Shown here one piece after another: positions 26,925-34,501 of a DNA stretch of 64,000 nt. The number at the start of each line of letters is the position of its first letter. Position 1 is the first letter of the stretch. Source of the stretch: Blastococcus sp. CPCC 205250. GTDB taxonomy: Bacteria > Actinomycetota > Actinomycetes > Mycobacteriales > Geodermatophilaceae. The stretch spans positions 124,001 through 188,000 of the forward strand of contig NZ_JABGCG010000006.1 of NCBI RefSeq assembly GCF_019799925.1, written 5' to 3'. A model generated the notes under the pieces. That model did not search any database, was not told where the DNA came from, and saw nothing but the letters and a program-made list of their open reading frames with translations. The translations under genes and the position numbers were made by a program.

Positions 26925-28217
26925 TCACCACAGCGACACCGACCGGCGGAAGATGCCGGCGACGTCGTCCTCGGTGACCGGCTTGGGGCAGGTGGCCAGC
27001 AGTCGCTGCTGCTTCATGGTGCCCTCGACCAGGTCCGGCACGTCGTCCTCGCCGTAGCCGACCGCGCCGATGCCCCCGGGGATGCCGATGTCGCGCATGA
27101 GCGCGAGCAGCACCCGGGGGAGGACCTCGGCCGGTTCGCCGTCGCGGTCGGCGCGCGGGTCCAGCAGCTCGGCGGCGCGCAGGTGCCGCTCGGGCGCGGC
27201 GTCGAAGGTGAAGCGGAAGGCCTCGGGTGCGGTGAGGGCGACCGACATCCCGTGCGGGACCATCGGCTCGTCGGCGGGGTAGTCCTCGGGGTGGAAGTCC
27301 CGCACCCGCCCGGCGATGGGGTAGGCGTTGGCGTGCGGCACGTGCACGCCGGCGTTGCCGAAGCCCAGCCCGGCGAAGGTGGCGGCCATCGCCATGTCCG
27401 CCCGGGCAGCGTCGTCGTCGCCGTCGCGGACCGCCCGCCGGAACGACGTCGCCAGCAGTGACATCGCCTTCTCCGACCACATGTCGGCGATCGGGTTGGC
27501 GCCGCAGTAGGGCACCCGCTGCTCGGGCCGCTTGCGGTCGAAGGTGTCGTAGGGCCGCGCGGTGTAGCTCTCCAGCGCGTGGCAGAGGATGTCCATGCCC
27601 GAGGAGGCTGTGACGCCCGCGGGCTGGGTGTGGGTGAGCGAGGGGTCGATCACCGCCAGCGTCGGGCGCAGCCGCGGGTGGCTGATCCCCGTCTTCACCT
27701 TCAGCGACAGCACGTCGAGTACGCAGATGGTGGTGCTCTCCGAGCCGGTGCCGGTCGTGGTCGGCACCGCGATCAGGGGCTTGAGGGGGTTGACCGGCGC
27801 CCGGCCGCCGCCGACCGGTGCGTTGACGTAGTCCATGAGCTCGCCGGGGTTGGTGGTGAGCAGGTCGACGGCCTTGGCGGTGTCGATGGTCGACCCTCCG
27901 CCGACGGCGACGAAGGCGTCCCACGGGCCGTTGGCGCGCGCGTGCTCGACGGCTGCGGCGAGGCTCTCGTCGGTCGGCTCGACGTGCACGCCGTCGAAGA
28001 CGTGCGCCTCGATGCCGAACTGCGCCATCTGGTCGGCGACCCGCTGCGGGGATCCGGTGGCGGCGACGCCCGGGTCGGTGAGGACCAGCACCCGCCGGGC
28101 GCCGGTCTGGCTGAGGTCGTAGCCGACCTCGTCGGCCGCGCCCGCTCCGAACTTCAGCTGGGGGGCGCCGTAGGTGAACACGCTCTCGCGACTCGCGGGC
28201 GCCGTGATCGGGGTCAT
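26925..28217 (-). CDS. Iron-dependent alcohol dehydrogenase, hydroxyacid-oxoacid transhydrogenase type
   Basis: 430 residues, family III iron-containing alcohol dehydrogenase. The nucleotide-binding part has VAVGGGSTIDTAKAVDLL and the iron-binding part has GMDILCHALESYTARPY and the later NAGVHVPHANAYPIAGR with histidines. The opening FTYGAPQLKFG and the whole layout match ADHFE1-type hydroxyacid-oxoacid transhydrogenase, which converts 4-hydroxybutyrate and 2-oxoglutarate to succinic semialdehyde and 2-hydroxyglutarate. The assignment to this subtype rather than a plain alcohol dehydrogenase is by sequence pattern. Confidence 0.88.
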   Translation of the reverse strand: MTPITAPASRESVFTYGAPQLKFGAGAADEVGYDLSQTGARRVLVLTDPGVAATGSPQRVADQMAQFGIEAHVFDGVHVEPTDESLAAAVEHARANGPWDAFVAVGGGSTIDTAKAVDLLTTNPGELMDYVNAPVGGGRAPVNPLKPLIAVPTTTGTGSESTTICVLDVLSLKVKTGISHPRLRPTLAVIDPSLTHTQPAGVTASSGMDILCHALESYTARPYDTFDRKRPEQRVPYCGANPIADMWSEKAMSLLATSFRRAVRDGDDDAARADMAMAATFAGLGFGNAGVHVPHANAYPIAGRVRDFHPEDYPADEPMVPHGMSVALTAPEAFRFTFDAAPERHLRAAELLDPRADRDGEPAEVLPRVLLALMRDIGIPGGIGAVGYGEDDVPDLVEGTMKQQRLLATCPKPVTEDDVAGIFRRSVSLW

Positions 28218-28238
28218 GCCCGATCCTGGCGCGCCGGA

Positions 28239-28274
28239 GCCGGCGGGGCCACCGGTCGTGGCGGCCCCGCCGGC
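28239..28274 (-). terminator. Hairpin between the cupin and transhydrogenase genes
   Basis: The arms 28239-28250 and 28263-28274 form a 12-bp stem that can be extended inward by GCCAC/GTGGC pairing with one bulge. It lies just after the cupin stop on the minus strand. Confidence 0.6.
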
Positions 28275-28282
28275 CGGCCGGG

Positions 28283-28687
28283 TCAGTCGGAGGTCGGCGG
28301 CTCGTCCTTGCCGGCCTCCTCGAGCTCGTCGGCCTCCTCCTTGGTCGCGTGCACCGCGCCGTCGGCGTGCTCCGGCGGGCCGTAGACCGTGTAGAGGACC
28401 AGCGGGTTGGGCCCGCTGTTGACGAAGTTGTGCTTCGTGCCGGCCGGGACGACGACCAGGTCGCCCTGCGCCACCTTCTTGGTGGACCCGCCGACCTTGG
28501 CCTCGCCGGTGCCGCTGACGAACGTGAGGATCTGGTCGATGTCCTCGTGGACCTCCTCGCCGATCTCACCGCCCGGCGGGATGGTCATGATGACCAGCTG
28601 GGTCTTCTCACCGGTCCACAGGACCCGGCGGAAGTCGGCGGACTTCTCCGCCTCGGTGGCGATGGTGTAGTGGATGACGGACGCCAT
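28283..28687 (-). CDS. Cupin domain protein
   Basis: 134 residues from an ATG after GAGGAGAGGAG. The single cupin barrel shows motif 1 as PPGGEIGEEVHEDIDQIL (metal-binding His/Glu) and motif 2 as GDLVVVPAGTKHNFVNSG. A Glu/Lys-rich tail of about 30 residues follows. Mannose-6-phosphate isomerase-like single-domain cupins of this kind have varied roles, and the substrate is unknown. The 242-bp region to the divergent methyltransferase contains GACTAATCC as a possible -10 region for this gene. Confidence 0.9.
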   Translation of the reverse strand: MASVIHYTIATEAEKSADFRRVLWTGEKTQLVIMTIPPGGEIGEEVHEDIDQILTFVSGTGEAKVGGSTKKVAQGDLVVVPAGTKHNFVNSGPNPLVLYTVYGPPEHADGAVHATKEEADELEEAGKDEPPTSD

Positions 28688-28929
28688 CGACGGCTCCTCT
28701 CCTCGTGTGCGGTCTGCGCTCCAGGGCCGCCCGGACTCCGGCCGGACGGCGAACGCCCTGCTCCTGCCCGGTGCGCCCGCGGATTAGTCCTCCCTGCGGC
28801 CCGCCGCCGGTCCGCAGGCCGCGGGCGCGGCCGCTCCCAGGTGCTCCCCCCGACGGGTGGGTCCTGCGGGCGGCGGCCGGAGCACGGGGGGACGGCGGGT
28901 ACCGTCTGCGCGGATGTGACCCGCAGGTG

Positions 28930-29673
28930 ATGGGAGTGTTGGTGCAGGAGTCTCCGTCGACGTCCTCCTCGGAGGAGCGTTTCCCCCAGGTCTGGGCCCT
29001 CGCCGACCGCATCTCGGGCTGGCTGTCCCGGGACCAGGCCGAGCTGCTGCACGAGCAGGCCCGCGCGCTCCCGGACGGCGCGCACGCGCTCGAGATCGGC
29101 TCGCACCAGGGCCGCTCCACCGTCGTGCTGGGCAGCGTGCTGCAGGCGAAGGGCGGCCGGCTCTACGCCGTCGACCCCTTCATCGACGGCAAGCTCTTCG
29201 GTGGCAGCAAGACCCGCGACTCCTTCGAGCGCAACGTCGCCGAGGCCGGTGTCGGCGACACCGTGGAGCTGGTCTGCGACTACTCGACCAAGATCCGGTC
29301 GTCGTGGACGAAGCCGTTCCAGCTGCTGTACATCGACGGCAAGCACGACTACTGGACGTTCTCCGACGACCTGAAGTGGCGTGTGCACCTGCCCGAAGGC
29401 GCCGCCGTCCTCGTGCACGACTGCTTCTCGTCGATCGGCGTCACCCTCGGCGTGCTGCGGCACGTGCTGTTCGCGTCGGACCTGCGCTACGAGCGGCGGG
29501 CCGGCTCGCTGGCGCTGTTCCGGCTGGGCCGGCCGACGCGCCAGGACCGGCTCCGGATCCTCGGCGAGATGCCCTGGTGGATCCGCAACGTGTTCGTGAA
29601 GGTCCTGCTCCGGCTCCGCCTGCGCCCGGTCGCCCGCCTGCTGGGGCACGACTCGCCGTACGACCCGTACTGA
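28930..29673 (+). CDS. Class I SAM-dependent methyltransferase (Methyltransf_24-like)
   Basis: 247 residues from the ATG beginning MGVLVQES. Motif I is HALEIGSHQGRSTVVL (about 56-71), followed by LYAVDPFIDG, LLYIDGKHDYW and AAVLVHDCFSS. This order (EIGSxxGxST, then YIDGxHxY) is that of Methyltransf_24 enzymes, which often modify sugars or act near glycosyltransferases. The upstream region has GGTACCGT as a possible -10 element. It converges with the flippase; two hairpins separate them. Confidence 0.85.
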   Translation: MGVLVQESPSTSSSEERFPQVWALADRISGWLSRDQAELLHEQARALPDGAHALEIGSHQGRSTVVLGSVLQAKGGRLYAVDPFIDGKLFGGSKTRDSFERNVAEAGVGDTVELVCDYSTKIRSSWTKPFQLLYIDGKHDYWTFSDDLKWRVHLPEGAAVLVHDCFSSIGVTLGVLRHVLFASDLRYERRAGSLALFRLGRPTRQDRLRILGEMPWWIRNVFVKVLLRLRLRPVARLLGHDSPYDPY

Positions 29674-29678
29674 CCGGC

Positions 29679-29706
29679 GTCCCCGGGCGGGAGCCGCCCG
29701 GGGGAC
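29679..29706. terminator. First hairpin between methyltransferase and flippase genes
   Basis: GTCCCCGGGCGG (29679-29690) pairs with CCGCCCGGGGGAC (29694-29706) around a 3-nt loop with one bulged G. It lies 6 bp after the methyltransferase stop. Confidence 0.7.
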
Positions 29707-29725
29707 ACCGACTGCCTCATCCACC

Positions 29726-29758
29726 GACGCGGTGGGCCGGGACCCGGCCCACCGCGTC
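29726..29758. terminator. Second hairpin between methyltransferase and flippase genes
   Basis: The perfect 14-bp arms 29726-29739 and 29745-29758 enclose the loop GGACC. It serves the convergent flippase gene on the minus strand, and perhaps both genes. Confidence 0.8.
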
Positions 29759-29778
29759 GCTGCGTCGGGGACGCGGTC

Positions 29779-31101
29779 TCAGGCCGGCTCGGGCATCCCG
29801 GCGGCGTGGGTGCGCCACAGCCGCACCAGCCCCGTCGCGACCAGCAGCACGCTGGCCGCCGCCGCGACCCCCGCCACGGTGAGGACCGTGAGCCGGTCCC
29901 CGACGACGAGCACCTCCACGGCGACGGCCTCCAGGGCGACCGCGCACCAGACCGCCACGGCGGCCACCCGGTCGGCCGCCGCGATGCCGGAGTAGAGCAG
30001 CAGCTGGGCGAGCGCGAGCAGCGTGCCCAGCAGAGCGAACACCCACGTGGCCCCGCCCAGGGCGGCCCCGTACTCGGCGCCACCCACCAGGGGGAGCGCA
30101 CGCGCGCCCAGCACGGCCGTGGCGCCGGTGATGACGAGGCCCACCGTGGCGACGAGCACGACGGCCGCGGGCAGCAGCCGCCGGCGCCCCTGGGCGTTGG
30201 CCAGCCGGGGCAGCAGGACGACGCTGACGCCCTGCGGCAGCCAGAACGCGACCTTGGCGAAGATGGAGGCCACCGCGTACTCGCCGGCCAGCTCGGCCGA
30301 CAGGTGGTGGCGGGCCAGCAGCACGTCGAGGTTGACCAGCAGCACCAGCCCGAGCAGCGGGCCGGACGCCCGCGCCGCGGCCAGCAGGTGCGGCCGCAGG
30401 TCGCGCGCCAGGCCCGGCCGGCCGGTGATGAGCCACCCCACCAGCGCGCTCAGCGTGCAGCCGATCGCCATGCCGATCAAGGCGGACTCGGGGGTGCCGC
30501 CGACCAGCAGGCCGGTGACGCCGCAGCCGGTCTTCAGCACGCCGAACAGGACCGTGACGACGGCCAGCCGCCCATAGCGGCCCGAGCCCTGCAGCAGGCC
30601 GTCGTAGCCACCGACCAGCGTGTGCGGCACCAGGACGGCGACCAGCCACAGCGCGGTCGAGGGCCGGTCGAGGTGCAGCAGCGCCACCATGGGGCCGACG
30701 GCGAGCAGGCCCACCAGCCCGACGCCGACCGCCCCCACGAGCATCGCGGCGTGCAGCCGGGCGGTGACCAGGCGCTCGTCGTCCGGGCGGCGACCGAGGG
30801 TCAGGGCGGCCGCGGTCTGCAGGCCGGTCATCGGCACCACGCCGATGAACATGACCCCGAGCAGGGCGGCGAGCTCGCCGTACGCCTCGGGCGCGAGCAG
30901 CCGGGCGGCCAGGACGGTGAAGACGTAGGCCAGACCGTTGACGCCGAGCAGAGCCAACGAGACCAGCGCCGCGGGGACGGCGGCCTGCCGCCGGACGCGC
31001 GGGACCCGCGGGACCGACGGTGCCGGGGCGGCCGTCACCCGGGCGCCCCGGACCGGGGCTGCCGGCGGGAGGCTCGCAGCCGCGTCCTCGACCGGACGCA
31101 A
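29779..31101 (-). CDS. Polysaccharide flippase (MATE/Wzx-type membrane protein)
   Basis: 440 residues with 12 or so membrane helices. The first helix begins at AALVSLALLGVNGLAYVFTVLAARLL, followed by LAPEAYGELAALLGVMFIGVVP, and the pattern to the end is that of oligosaccharide flippases. These move lipid-linked glycans across the membrane. The start given is a TTG four bases after the glycosyltransferase stop; a GTG at 31038 (VTAAPAPS) would give 419 residues. The upstream GT4 gene is in the same operon, which supports a role in exporting a glycan made by it. Confidence 0.83.
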   Translation of the reverse strand: MRPVEDAAASLPPAAPVRGARVTAAPAPSVPRVPRVRRQAAVPAALVSLALLGVNGLAYVFTVLAARLLAPEAYGELAALLGVMFIGVVPMTGLQTAAALTLGRRPDDERLVTARLHAAMLVGAVGVGLVGLLAVGPMVALLHLDRPSTALWLVAVLVPHTLVGGYDGLLQGSGRYGRLAVVTVLFGVLKTGCGVTGLLVGGTPESALIGMAIGCTLSALVGWLITGRPGLARDLRPHLLAAARASGPLLGLVLLVNLDVLLARHHLSAELAGEYAVASIFAKVAFWLPQGVSVVLLPRLANAQGRRRLLPAAVVLVATVGLVITGATAVLGARALPLVGGAEYGAALGGATWVFALLGTLLALAQLLLYSGIAAADRVAAVAVWCAVALEAVAVEVLVVGDRLTVLTVAGVAAAASVLLVATGLVRLWRTHAAGMPEPA

Positions 31102-31105
31102 GGCG

Positions 31106-32509
31106 TCACGCCGTCCCGGTCGGCCGGGCCGCCGCCGCGTCGGCCGGTCCGTCTACCCTGCCGTCCGTGAGGTCCTCCAGGTGCCGGACGTGGTGGCCGC
31201 GGTGAAGAAGCAGGTCGTGGCCGTCCTCCTCGCGCTGTTCACCGGCGCCGCCGTCGGCGCGGCCGGACTCGCCGCCGTCACGGCCTCGCACGATCCCGAT
31301 CGCGACGCGGTCGAGCGCGCTCGCCAGGTCTCCGAGGGCCAGCTCCGGGTCGGCGCCGGCCGCGGCTGAGTCGCGGACCGACCGGGCCAGCACCGCGGCG
31401 AAGGAGCGCACCGTGACCGGCCACTCGAGGGACGCGGCGTGCCGGGCGGCGGCACGCCCCATCTCCTCACGCAGCGCGTCGTCCTCCAGCAGGCGCTGCA
31501 CGGCGGCCGTCATCTCGTCCAGGTCGTCGACGAGCACGCCGCTCACCCCGTCGAGCACCGACTCCCGCAGGCCGCCGGAGGAGCGGTAGCCGACGGTGGG
31601 GACCTCCTGGCCGCCGGCCTCGTTGACGACGAGGCCCCAGCCCTCCTTGATCGACGGGCACACGTGCACCCAGGCCGAGGCGAGGAGCTCGTGCTTGTCG
31701 TGCTCGTCCACGAACCCGGCGAAGGTGACCCGCTCGGCGACCCCCAGCCGCTCGGCCTCGGCACGCAGCTGGTCCTCCCACCAGCCGTCGCCGATGACGG
31801 TGAGGCGCAGGTCGGGCCACCGGTCGCTGAGCCGGGCGAGCACCTGGAGGGCGTGCTCCACCCGCTTGTGCGGCACCAGCCGGCCCAGGGCCACCAACTC
31901 GGGGGTGGGGGAGCGGCGGGTCGACACCGGCGGCGGGGGCTCGATGCCCACGGGGACCACGGTGATGCGGTCGGCGTCGATGCCGAGGCCCGCCATCTCA
32001 CCGCGGGTGGCCTCGGAGATCGTGACGTACCGGGACCGCCGGTAGACCCGCGGGGCGACGAGCGACTCCAGCCACCAGCCCACCCGGCCCATCACCTTGC
32101 CGAAGACGATCGGCCACTGCTCGCGGTGCACGTGGTAGACGACCGCGGTCACCGGCCCGCGGCGGACGAGCGTGCTGGCGAAGGGGATGCCGTTCTGCAC
32201 GTCCACGACCAGCCGGGGGCGGGTGCGCCGGACGAAGGCCAGGGCGCGCGGGTACACGCTGAGCCGGCTGCCGCGGCGGACGATGCGGACGCCGTTGACG
32301 ACCTCCTCGGCGGGTGCTCGGTCGTGCGCGGCGCAGAACAGCGTGACGCGCAGGCCGGCGGCTGCGAGGCCTTCGGCGACCGCGTGCACGTAGCGCTCCG
32401 ACCCCCCACCCTCGGGGTGGCTGAGATCGCGCCAGTTCACGAACAGGACGTCGACGTCCACGGGGCGGTCGGGCACCCGGGGCACATTAATGCACGTGGG
32501 AGACTCCAT
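31106..32509 (-). CDS. GT4 family glycosyltransferase with C-terminal extension
   Basis: 467 residues. The GT-B fold starts LFVNWRDLSHPEGGGSERYV, with the typical sugar-donor region KEGWGLVVNEAGGQEVPTVGY and GDGWWEDQLRAEAERLG. Residues to about 370 are the usual enzyme; the last 95 residues are charged, His/Gly/Asp-rich and of low complexity. This tail is encoded opposite a small plus-strand gene (31181-31369), yet the stop sits 4 bp before the flippase, so the tail may be real. The donor and acceptor are not known; in mycobacteria a GT next to the DUF3068/methyltransferase pair (Rv0225) is part of the same wall locus. Confidence 0.88.
   Translation of the reverse strand: MESPTCINVPRVPDRPVDVDVLFVNWRDLSHPEGGGSERYVHAVAEGLAAAGLRVTLFCAAHDRAPAEEVVNGVRIVRRGSRLSVYPRALAFVRRTRPRLVVDVQNGIPFASTLVRRGPVTAVVYHVHREQWPIVFGKVMGRVGWWLESLVAPRVYRRSRYVTISEATRGEMAGLGIDADRITVVPVGIEPPPPVSTRRSPTPELVALGRLVPHKRVEHALQVLARLSDRWPDLRLTVIGDGWWEDQLRAEAERLGVAERVTFAGFVDEHDKHELLASAWVHVCPSIKEGWGLVVNEAGGQEVPTVGYRSSGGLRESVLDGVSGVLVDDLDEMTAAVQRLLEDDALREEMGRAAARHAASLEWPVTVRSFAAVLARSVRDSAAAGADPELALGDLASALDRVAIGIVRGRDGGESGRADGGAGEQREEDGHDLLLHRGHHVRHLEDLTDGRVDGPADAAAARPTGTA
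31181..31369 (+). CDS. Small DUF2613-like secreted/membrane protein
   Basis: 62 residues from a GTG that follows GAGG by 8-9 bases; a TACCCT element that could be the -10 lies 27 bp upstream. After a short basic start (AAVKKQ) there is one hydrophobic helix, VVAVLLALFTGAAVGAAGLAAV, then a hydrophilic tail of 30 residues. Size and layout match the DUF2613 family of small secreted actinobacterial proteins; in mycobacteria one such gene (Rv0236A) flanks aftD. The gene lies entirely opposite the 3' end of the glycosyltransferase gene on the minus strand, so one of the two coding assignments there may be wrong. Confidence 0.6.
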   Translation: MPDVVAAVKKQVVAVLLALFTGAAVGAAGLAAVTASHDPDRDAVERARQVSEGQLRVGAGRG

Positions 32510-32551
32510 CGATCTCTCTGCGCAACCTGACTACTCGGATGGAGTGCATGT

Positions 32552-33277
32552 ATGGACCGGTCGGCCACCTTCGCGCGGTCGGTCAGCCTGTTCCGGGCGT
32601 TCCGGCTGGAGCAGTCGGACCCCGAGCACTTCTACGGCGTCCTGGCGGCTGACTCGATCGCGCAACTCGCGCACTGGGTCGACCTCGAGGGAACCACGGT
32701 CCTCGACGTCGGGGGCGGAGCGGGCTACTTCGCCGACGCCTTCCGGGCGGCCGGCACGACGTACTTCGGGCTGGAGCCCGACGCGGGCGAGATGACCGCA
32801 CGGGGCACGGCGGAACCGGGCACGGTGCGGGGGAGCGGTGAGGAGCTGCCGGTCCGCACGGGCGCGGTGGACGTCTGCTACTCGTCCAACGTCCTCGAGC
32901 ACGTGCGCCGGCCGTGGGCCATGGCCGACGAGATGGTGCGGGTGACCCGGCCGGGCGGCCTGGTGTACCTCTCCTACACGCCCTGGCTGTCGCCGCACGG
33001 TGGGCACGAGACCGCGCCCTGGCACTACCTGGGTGGGCACCGGGCACGGCGGCGGTTCCGCCGGCGGACCGGGGCGGAGCCGAAGAACCGCTTCGGGGAG
33101 TCGCTGTTCGCCGTCTCGGCCGGCGGAGCCGTGCGCTGGGCGCGCTCCTGCCCCGACGTCGACCTGCTGGCCGTCCTGCCGCGCTACCACCCGTGGTGGG
33201 CGGCGTGGGTGGCGCGGGTGCCGGGACTGCGCGAGTTCGCCAGCTGGAACGTCGTCCTGGTCCTGCGCCGGCGGTGA
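32552..33277 (+). CDS. Class I SAM-dependent methyltransferase (wall locus, Rv0224c-like)
   Basis: 241 residues from the ATG after GATGGAG. Motif I is VLDVGGGAGYFADAFR (about 50-65), followed by YFGLEPDAGEM, SGEELPVRTGAVDVCYSSNVLEHV and MVRVTRPGGLVYLSYTPWLSPHGGHE. It resembles the methyltransferase beside the glycosyltransferase in the mycobacterial Rv0224c-Rv0227c cluster. It is divergent from the GT4 gene with only 42 bp between the starts, so their promoters must overlap. It opens the plus-strand block that runs to 49962. Confidence 0.87.
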   Translation: MDRSATFARSVSLFRAFRLEQSDPEHFYGVLAADSIAQLAHWVDLEGTTVLDVGGGAGYFADAFRAAGTTYFGLEPDAGEMTARGTAEPGTVRGSGEELPVRTGAVDVCYSSNVLEHVRRPWAMADEMVRVTRPGGLVYLSYTPWLSPHGGHETAPWHYLGGHRARRRFRRRTGAEPKNRFGESLFAVSAGGAVRWARSCPDVDLLAVLPRYHPWWAAWVARVPGLREFASWNVVLVLRRR

Positions 33278-33471
33278 CGACGGCGCAGGACCTCCTCGCC
33301 CACCGGAGGGGTTGCGTCACAGGCGGTTACACAGAGAGAGGCTGAACGCCCTCTTTCCGCCGAACGGCTGGTCGATGCCCCCCGCTGACCTGTCCTTTCG
33401 TCACTCGGCGTGATAGCAAGCCAGGCGACCAGGTCCCGGCGGGACTGGGCTGTCCCGTCGAGGAGCGCCGC

Positions 33472-34482
33472 ATGCCAGCACGTGTCATCGGGCTGACCCT
33501 GCTCGGCCTGGGGGGTGTCGCGCTCGCCGTCGCCCTCCTGGCGCCCGCGGTCGCCGCGACCCCCGTGCCGGAGATCCCCGCCGACGAGGAGTCCGAGACC
33601 GTCGTCTCGGGGACCGACGTCACCTTCCTCGACCCCCTGACCCTCGAGCAGCGCACGGGCGAGGACGTCTCGATCTCGGTACGGGTCCGCGGCGGCTCGC
33701 CGTTCGGGGGCGATGCTGCGGGGGACGGGGCGGCCGGGGACGGGGCGGCCGGGGACGACACCGCGGTCCGGGTGCACGACACGACGACCAGCGCCGCGGA
33801 CGGGATGCTCATCTCGACGACGACGACCACCGTGTGCCTCGACCGGCGCACCGCGGAGGCCGTCGACTGCGCCGCCGAGGCCGTGGACGGGCGGCGGACC
33901 GACGTCCGAGGGCTGGTGCTCACCTTCCCCCCGGCCACGCCCGAGCGGGACCGGATGATGTGGGACGGCACCGCCAGGGCGTCCTTCCCGGTCCGGTTCG
34001 TGGGCACCGAGCGCTTCCGGGGGCTCGAGGTCCAGCGGTACGAGCACGTGGTCCCCGAGCAGGTGGTCCGGTCGGCTCCGGTGCCCGGCCGGCTGGTCGG
34101 TTCGCCGGAGGAGACCGCGCCGGCCGACGTCGTGTACAGCGCGACGCGCGCCCTGCTCGTCGAGCCGGTGAGCGGCGTCGTCGTGGCGAGGTACGAGGTC
34201 CTGCTGACGACTCTGCGGTCCCCGGACGGGACCCCGGGCGCGGTGCTCCTCGGCGGGGCGTTCGGCTCCTCGGAGGAGAGCGTGACCGGTGCCCTCGCCC
34301 GCGCGGAGGACGTCCTGGACCGGCGGGTGGAGTCCGGCTCGGCCGTCCCGTGGACGGCGGGGAGCGCCGGGGTGGTGCTGCTCGGACTGGGTGGGTCGCT
34401 CCTCGCGCGCGCTCGCACCCGCGCCCTGCCGGTCGGACGGGAAGCGGACGGGGCCGTGCCACAGCCCGTCCCCGTCGGCTGA
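33472..34482 (+). CDS. DUF3068 (PorA-family) membrane protein, copy 1
   Basis: 336 residues from an ATG after GAGGAG. One helix at each end: MPARVIGLTLLGLGGVALAVALLAP (1-25) and AGVVLLGLGGSLLARART near the C-terminus. Between them lies a large extracytoplasmic beta-rich domain with YEHVVPEQVV and LVEPVSGVVVARYEV. This is the DUF3068 layout (annotated PorA family), of which Rv0227c is the mycobacterial example. A short in-frame repeat (15 bp, GDGAA units at 33721-33750) lies in the domain. It is 19 bp upstream of aftD copy 1, and the same gene pair recurs at 43451-48695. The function is thought to lie in envelope assembly. Confidence 0.87.
   Translation: MPARVIGLTLLGLGGVALAVALLAPAVAATPVPEIPADEESETVVSGTDVTFLDPLTLEQRTGEDVSISVRVRGGSPFGGDAAGDGAAGDGAAGDDTAVRVHDTTTSAADGMLISTTTTTVCLDRRTAEAVDCAAEAVDGRRTDVRGLVLTFPPATPERDRMMWDGTARASFPVRFVGTERFRGLEVQRYEHVVPEQVVRSAPVPGRLVGSPEETAPADVVYSATRALLVEPVSGVVVARYEVLLTTLRSPDGTPGAVLLGGAFGSSEESVTGALARAEDVLDRRVESGSAVPWTAGSAGVVLLGLGGSLLARARTRALPVGREADGAVPQPVPVG
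33721..33750 (+). repeat. Two tandem 15-bp repeats in DUF3068 copy 1
   Basis: The unit GGGGACGGGGCGGCC occurs twice in direct succession and part of a third follows. It encodes GDGAA-GDGAA-GDD inside the extracytoplasmic domain and has no counterpart in the copy at 43451-44416, so it is probably a recent slippage expansion in a loop. Confidence 0.85.
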
Positions 34483-34501
34483 GCGGCGACGGCCCTCCGG
34501 C

